From positions 43,895,159-43,959,158 of the forward strand of contig NC_087064.1 in the NCBI RefSeq assembly GCF_963678635.1: DNA of 64,000 nt, written 5' to 3'. This document shows, piece after piece, positions 61,001 to 64,000 of the stretch. Made by a program: the position numbers and the translations under genes. Within the stretch, counting starts at the first letter, position 1, and every line of letters starts with the position of its first letter. This stretch comes from Symsagittifera roscoffensis. Taxonomy: Eukaryota; Xenacoelomorpha; Acoela; Convolutidae. The notes below the pieces were generated by a model. That model worked only from the letters and a program-made list of their open reading frames with translations. It did not search any database and was not told the DNA's origin.

Positions 61001-62327
61001 ACTTGTCTAACTTTTTTTAAAAAAATTTCTGTTTTAAAAAACCTGTAGAAAATTATAAGGACAACGTAATTGATGTTTTCGAAAGGCTGTGAATTTATTT
61101 ATCTCTTTTGTGATCAATCAATAGTAGGTGGCACATCCAAAGTTTCCGAAACTGTTGCTGCGAAATTGGTGTGACAGGTTTTTATGATTTTGATTTGTAA
61201 TTCTGCTTTTTCAAATCATTTCAAAACTGTTTGTTTTTCGCATATTTTATGCGTCTCCTGAGATAATATGATAAATAAGATTGGCTATGATAACTAAGTT
61301 AACCTAAGATTAGTGGACCCCCGTTCCCTCAGAAATGCGAACCACTGACAACCCTAAGGTTCCCGCTTTCACCCTGTATAAAGACATCAATTGGCTCTTT
61401 TCCACTCCCCCCTCACATTTGAATTCATTTTGAATCACCATCTCAACAATTTCATAACGTAAGGAAAGTTTGCCTGTTTAACAAACTAACTATTGTGAAC
61501 AGATTTTTTTTTTCATTTTTTACATCGTAATATTACGCAGTCTGCCATCAAAATACGTAAGAAAACTTGAAATGTACGGGAGAAACTGGAAAAGAACCCA
61601 TCAATTTTTAGCTGACGGACCCTAAAACTTGTGCCACCATACATTTGGCACCACCATATACTATTTTTGATGGGGGAGCATGCGACAAACAAGGGAGTTT
61701 GTCTCCTGCGATGATATAACTAACTAACGTACAAAGACTACGTATGGAATTTCATGACTCAAACTGACCGTCTATCCGATCCGTATGATCGTGGACCCGA
61801 TGAACAGAACTCGACCTTCACACTCTGACCATCTACATGAATACCTAAAATCAATATCATAAGTTAAAGTCAAGCACAGATACAGAAAAAAAAACCTTTT
61901 AATTAGCTCGGAAGCCATTCGTTGATATATTTAGGTTTGCAAAAAGCAAACAAAATAAAACATCATCAAGAAAACACTCAATAAAAAGTACCAATTAATA
62001 ACTAAATTAATGAATCAGTTACGATGAAGGTAGTCTAAGCTATCAATTGTGGGTAGAAAATTGAGTTCAAATATCGAAAACTTCGAATTAAAAACAAAGT
62101 CAACATTGAAAATGAATAGTATTTGGGAGCGTACTTTTCAACACCTGCAGAAGTGTCTCTTCATCCCTCCCCTGTCTGTCTTCGATGTCCACGAATGCAT
62201 AGCCAGTGCCCATCTTCACCACCCGAGAGGAGAAGTGGTAACTGTCCAACACTATCTTCACGTGGAAGTCCCGAGTGTGTCTCGGCAACTGACCCATGAA
62301 GATACGTCTAGTGTTCAACCCGTTCAT
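51390..62327 (-). CDS. IGF2BP-like: IGF2BP/IMP-like RNA-binding protein, 5' part of gene
   Basis: The six exons with consistent GT-AG phases are listed separately. Together they encode an incomplete RRM1, RRM2, KH1, a long linker and the start of KH2, the order of the IGF2BP (IMP/VICKZ) family. Its members bind target mRNAs in the cytoplasm and control their localisation, stability and translation. The family normally has two RRMs and four KH domains. The end of RRM1 was not located: the RRM1 exon ends in phase 0 and the RRM2 exon begins in phase 2, so an exon is missing from my model. The rest of KH2, KH3 and KH4 were not found. The KH1-KH2 linker is about 145 residues, against some 15 in vertebrate relatives. 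If RRM1 belongs to this gene, the intron to RRM2 spans 8 kb and contains a PLAC8 gene. The assignment is strong for KH1 and good for the RRMs. Confidence 0.82.
52284..52326 (-). CDS. IGF2BP-like: IGF2BP-like microexon in KH1
   Basis: A 43-base exon between ttttag and gtaagg. It completes Ile and encodes VDVQQKDERFPDEK, which aligns with KIDVHRKENAGAAEK of vertebrate IGF2BP KH1. Phases fit both neighbours (phase 2 in, phase 0 out). Confidence 0.85.
52610..52705 (-). CDS. IGF2BP-like: IGF2BP-like exon: KH1 core
   Basis: Acceptor attgagtttcag. Translation gives (R)FLVPTHMIGGIIGVNGATIK, then KFQIESGARYI, ending AT before gtaagt. This is the KH1 signature of IGF2BP (ILVPTQFVGAIIGKEGATIR in relatives). 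The GxxG RNA-binding loop is GVNG instead of GKEG, so the usual basic loop residue is absent. Confidence 0.88.
52981..53060 (-). other. tRNA-like fragment (possible SINE head)
   Basis: The minus strand has an A-box-like aagtggccaagtcttcg, a loop between paired gcctctc and gagagg-like arms, and a B-box-like ggtggttcgaggctcgcc. The acceptor arms do not pair convincingly, so this looks like a tRNA-derived SINE head or a degenerate tRNA, not a functional gene. It lies in the intron before the KH1 core exon. Confidence 0.4.
53116..53268 (-). CDS. IGF2BP-like: IGF2BP-like exon: RRM2 end and linker to KH1
   Basis: Acceptor tttgcttag, then A completing the split codon, then VLNSVTGVVYGDATLKVVPF. This matches the last helix and strand of RRM2 (LNG...ALKVSYIP in vertebrates). 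A short linker follows (AENHGGRYKYRSNSVSDIS to NSPVYPF). The exon ends CG before gtgagc, which joins to A in the next exon to give Arg. It is 153 bases long, markedly G+C-richer than the flanking intron. The plus-strand open frames over it are shadows. Confidence 0.82.
53850..54035 (-). CDS. IGF2BP-like: IGF2BP-like exon: RRM2 first part
   Basis: Acceptor tttgatgtag, then a phase-2 start: the first G completes a codon, followed by VNNNKVVVHNLPDSLSLQDV. The RNP2-like strand is VVVHNL and the RNP1-like strand is ASYIVHL; RNP1 is weak, as it also is in RRM2 of known IGF2BPs. The exon ends PEEAQ plus AT before gttagt. The next exon supplies A to complete Ile. Confidence 0.78.
54103..54215. repeat. 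Dispersed repeat, partial copy 1
   Basis: The stretch ccgccttgctcttctatg, then acaaataccaagccacattg resembles parts of 56535-56650 and 58131-58262. It is non-coding and of unknown family. Confidence 0.5.
54237..54312. repeat. Short duplication, poly-C and (CA)n tract
   Basis: The unit acttcgccaacagaatatat occurs twice in a row (54237-54283). It runs into about 14 C residues and then a (AC)n microsatellite. Such tracts are prone to length change and assembly error. Confidence 0.85.
54545..54650 (-). mobile_element. tRNA-derived SINE-like element, copy 1
   Basis: The minus strand reads tagtgttttgttggctgtta, then agcgttcgtggacgagcggg (A-box region), then actgcaaatc as an anticodon-loop-like segment with GCA, then ggtcgcaggttccattccg (B box). 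The same leader and tRNA-like order occurs at 63635-63735. Stem pairing is imperfect, so a functional tRNA is unlikely. Confidence 0.55.
54660..56530. other. Intronic A+T-rich sequence, nothing recognised
   Basis: Only short unsupported open frames occur here (54903-55178, 55250-55441, 55144-55350). None shows a domain, splice-consistent extension or composition typical of the neighbouring exons. The missing RRM1 end exon of the IGF2BP-like gene must lie somewhere between 54036 and 62144 if the model is right; I did not find it here. Confidence 0.5.
56535..56650. repeat. Dispersed repeat, copy 2
   Basis: The stretch gatgtaattattcgcacag, then ccatactgccttgctctact, then caccaggctgcattgattaa matches 58131-58262 in order and spacing. 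No terminal inverted repeats or coding sequence were seen. Confidence 0.65.
57095..57589 (+). repeat. 495-bp tandem duplication, first copy (possible LINE tail)
   Basis: It begins gtgcgggaaactaaaacaag and recurs at 57590. Near its end a plus-strand frame encodes RVCAKFDCKYESPIKQIEHM followed by FLNCQYY. This Cys/His pattern resembles the C-terminal knuckle of LINE polyproteins, so the unit may be an old LINE tail that was later duplicated. The coding assignment is tentative; the duplication is clear. Confidence 0.7.
57590..58058 (+). repeat. 495-bp tandem duplication, second copy
   Basis: This is a diverged copy of 57095-57589, with deletions near 57850 and 57985. The knuckle-like region reads RVCARADCKNESP. 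A third, very short repeat of its end (gggaaaaatggattctt, then acagctctcg) follows at 58060-58095. Confidence 0.7.
58131..58262. repeat. Dispersed repeat, copy 3
   Basis: The stretch gatgtaattattcgaacgg, then ccataccgccttgctccac, then taccaggccactttcattaa is homologous with 56535-56650. It directly follows the duplicated LINE-tail-like units, which may point to a common origin. Confidence 0.65.
58927..59142 (-). CDS. PLAC8-family exon 2
   Basis: It begins after gtttttcag with DNECPRIVDSLMWMSMF and ends FAPLARA-stop. The CCCPCC run (residues about 103-108 of the joined protein) and the following YQMAKEMK are the family's C-terminal signature. Plus-strand and other-frame ORFs here are shadows. 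Confidence 0.83.
   Translation of the reverse strand, partial: DNECPRIVDSLMWMSMFSAPALCFIRQKLRKQLGHEQESKEIEDFIFSCCCPCCVTYQMAKEMKFAPLARA
58927..59657 (-). CDS. PLAC8-family cysteine-rich membrane protein, two exons
   Basis: Exon 1 is 59657-59496 (54 codons, donor gtgagt) and exon 2 is 59142-58927 (71 codons and TAG, acceptor gtttttcag), joined in phase 0 to give 125 residues. The start ATG has a good context (gacaATGG). Exon 1 has FQTGVFSCFSDKTLCLMSFM and FPNYVFGRIAEV, the TGLFDCFSD...C...P..FGR block. Exon 2 has SLMWMSMFSAPALCF, a hydrophobic segment, then a charged helix, then CCCPCCVTYQMAKEM, the CPCCxxxQ block. Order and length fit the PLAC8/cornifelin/FW2.2-like family of small membrane-associated proteins, whose biochemical role is not settled. 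The first block has FPN where CPxC is common, so a Cys pair appears lost. It lies inside the putative RRM1-RRM2 intron of the IGF2BP-like gene, on the same strand. A possible AATAAA lies about 375 bases past the stop. Confidence 0.85.
59496..59657 (-). CDS. PLAC8-family exon 1
   Basis: It encodes residues 1-54, from MGDGADFQTGVFSCFS to YYTGVLKYK, and ends exactly at a gtgagt donor. Reading past the donor gives only non-conserved residues before a stop, which supports the splice. Confidence 0.83.
59658..60747. other. Non-coding, upstream of PLAC8-family gene
   Basis: A+T-rich sequence with no supported coding region. It should hold the PLAC8-family promoter, but I see no firm core element. 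A partly symmetrical G+C patch, catgccggccgcatggcatg, lies at 60660-60679. Confidence 0.5.
60748..61000. repeat. 29-bp minisatellite, nine units
   Basis: There are eight full 29-base units and a partial ninth, each containing acactatattcaa(t/c)tg. The ends come in two forms, ggatttaaga and gaaattaagg, which largely alternate, and the first bases vary among tttt, ttct and tttc. The units are directly adjacent, so this is not a CRISPR-type array. Confidence 0.93.
61001..62144. other. Intronic sequence after RRM1 exon, nothing recognised
   Basis: A+T-rich and non-coding as far as I can see. If CAG|gtgttg at 62145 is the donor, this is the start of the long RRM1-RRM2 intron. The missing exon for the end of RRM1 was not identified. 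Confidence 0.5.
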
Positions 62328-62386
62328 TGCTACCGACAATGTTCTAGTTCTCCACTACCTTTTCCAGTAGCTTGTCACTTATTGCA
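62145..62386 (-). CDS. IGF2BP-like: IGF2BP-like exon: 5' UTR end, start codon and RRM1
   Basis: On the minus strand a strong acceptor (tttttcctacag, ending at 62387) opens the exon. An in-frame TAG lies in the 59-base leader, and the first in-frame ATG is at 62327. The frame gives RRIFMGQLP (RNP2-like, residues 7-15) and VKMGTGYAFVDIED (RNP1 region, residues 37-50), which match the start of IGF2BP RRM1. CAG followed by gtgttg is the likely donor (62145), after residue 61. The last helix and strand of the RRM must lie in an exon I did not find. Because the exon opens with an acceptor, an upstream leader exon or a trans-spliced leader is implied. Confidence 0.72.
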
Positions 62387-63634
62387 CTGTAGGAAAAAGC
62401 TATCGGTACTACACGTGGCAAGGATGACATTTGACAATTCCTCGCTCAATCATTGATCTCACTGAAAAAAAAAATCGACAATTTTTGTTCAGATTTTCGA
62501 ACATCAGGCGCTATGTGAACGAAACTAAATGAAATTACTACAAATGATACAACGGAAAGACAGATAATGCTAAATTTACCAAAAAGATAACTAGTTTTGT
62601 TGGCAAAAAGAGCAGCGACTCTTTCACCCAAAATAATTTTTTGACAATTGAAACGTGAAACACCAATTTCAGCATTAAACTAGCATTCAGGCAAAATGTA
62701 TCTAGATACTTAAACCGGAAACGAAATTACTGTCACGAAAAATTGCCATAAAGCTTTAGGACTCAAAGTTTTTACATCGCCTCACCTTGAACACACCCAA
62801 CTAAAATTTTATTATAACCCTCCAATGAACGCTATATGATGCGCCTATACCAATGTAGCATCAAAACAAAAAAAGCCGAATAATTGCTTTCAGCGAAACG
62901 GCCCGAAACTGTTAAAGCCGAATAGACGTTTTAAACGAAATGGGATAAAAACATGAAATTATACATAAAAGGACTACCCATTTTATCAATCATAACTAGA
63001 TTATGCAGAAAGTTCATGCTGCGAAAAATCAGCCGAAAAAACCTAAGCAGAGTTAGCAGAACAACAATTGAATTTTTCCATGAAAACACTGCAATTTCAA
63101 GAGTACTAATACAATACTGTAAAGTACTGTAACAGCAACCAGTATTTTAACTTGAATCTTCAAGAAGTTGGGCATGTGAGCACTTTCATGTAGCGCACGT
63201 GCTGTTACCAATGATTCAGATGATTTAGCTCTATGTGTTGTTAACCTGGAAAAACCTGCATTCCGATTTGATAACGCTTGATTATCGCCAGCGTTAAAAT
63301 AAACTCAAAAATATAGGTTCCCTTTGATTTCATAACAAAACTAAAAAAAAAACAGTTTGCTGCCTGATTCGCTTTGATAATAACGTGTGATTTGCTGAAT
63401 CTCCTATAATCTTTAGAAAAAAAAAAGAAACCTAATCTGAAAGTTTTTCACAAAAGTGAGTAAATACTAGCCCCCTAACTTGCTATGATACAAGAAAAAA
63501 CCATATTTATACAGCAAGATAGAGAGCCGATTGCTGGACGTAGATCAACACAGCGTCGTAGCTGTGCTTCGCAAAACCTAGTGGGAAAAAAGTGAGATAA
63601 AAAAGTATAAATCAGCCTCAAAGTAGTAAGACGT
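62387..63634. other. Upstream of IGF2BP-like RRM1 exon, no gene seen
   Basis: This starts with the acceptor for the RRM1 exon (ctacag at 62392-62387, polypyrimidine tract upstream on the minus strand). The rest is A+T-rich without coding support. A leader exon or promoter may lie here or beyond the window. Confidence 0.5.
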
Positions 63635-63735
63635 TTGCTACGCCAGGGATTCGAATGAGCAACCTTGGGATTGAAAATCACACAAACTACCCACTCAGCC
63701 ACGGACGCTTGACGATAGACAAACACTAGCCACAA
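63635..63735 (-). mobile_element. tRNA-derived SINE-like element, copy 2
   Basis: The minus strand reads tagtgtttgtctatcgtca, then agcgtccgtggctgagtggg (A-box region), then gattttcaatc as a loop-like segment, then gctcattcgaatccctggcg (strong B box). The leader and order match 54545-54650, so both belong to one SINE family. The 3' body may extend toward 63530. Confidence 0.62.
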
Positions 63736-64000
63736 TTAGAGCAGAGAACAGAAGGTGTGAAAAATCCAAGGGTACAGATTGTGATTATAGCATAAGTGCC
63801 GCCAAATCAGCGCTTTTATTTGCATGTTATGTTGAAAAAAAGTAGATTCATACTAATACACTAAGCAAGGTAGTATTAAAAAAAAATTTCAGACCTCTTT
63901 TTCTCGACACAAAGATAATTTTTTCGACACCAGGACCAAGAGCGGTGAAAACTGATTCAATATGAAATCACCTTTGACAAGTTTGAGCCCAAAAACGGAT
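63736..64000. other. Right edge, weak satellite-like motifs
   Basis: No gene is seen. The stretch at 63885-63940 (atttcagacctctttttctc, then gacacaaag, then ttttttcgacaccagg) loosely resembles the monomer boxes aaacctgtttttctcgat and tttttcgacag, hinting that the satellite family is dispersed outside the main field. Confidence 0.35.

Overview
The window is A+T-rich animal DNA. The organism is inferred, not shown. Both recognisable host genes have GT-AG introns: an IGF2BP/IMP-family RNA-binding protein (a metazoan family) and a PLAC8-family protein. The rest is dominated by satellite DNA and decayed APE-type LINEs. An IGF2BP that keeps its N-terminal RRMs argues against an insect. A non-vertebrate such as a tunicate or another marine invertebrate would fit, but I hold that loosely.

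Layout. 1-1170 is unassigned A+T-rich sequence. 1170-3785 is a plus-strand LINE relic with a 2A-like motif, zinc finger, endonuclease, reverse transcriptase and C-terminal knuckle, all broken by frameshifts, stops and deletions. 3786-46229 is one long satellite field. It is built from diverged monomers of roughly 385 bp arranged into higher-order repeats: a 1157-bp unit, a 6.69-kb unit that has captured a piece of the LINE, a 3.98-kb tandem duplication, and about eight 1.98-kb units. 46230-50746 is a minus-strand CR1-like LINE inserted into the last 1.98-kb unit with a short target-site duplication. A 172-bp minisatellite sits inside it where the endonuclease should be. The array resumes at 50747 and ends near 51010.

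51390-62327 (minus strand) holds six exons of an IGF2BP-like gene: RRM1, RRM2 in two exons, KH1 in three exons, a long Ser/Asn-rich linker and the first part of KH2. The last visible exon ends at a donor site 380 bp from the satellite field. The rest of KH2, and KH3 and KH4, were not found in this window, so either the array fills a very large intron or the locus is truncated or misjoined. A complete two-exon PLAC8-family gene (58927-59657, same strand) lies between the RRM1 and RRM2 exons. The intronic sequence also contains tRNA-like SINE pieces, a 495-bp tandem duplication, a 29-bp minisatellite and a small dispersed repeat. 62390-64000 upstream of the gene shows no other gene.

The genes form no pathway that the sequence reveals. 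The interest lies in the satellite's hierarchy and history, its capture of LINE sequence, and its position inside or against a conserved RNA-binding protein gene.
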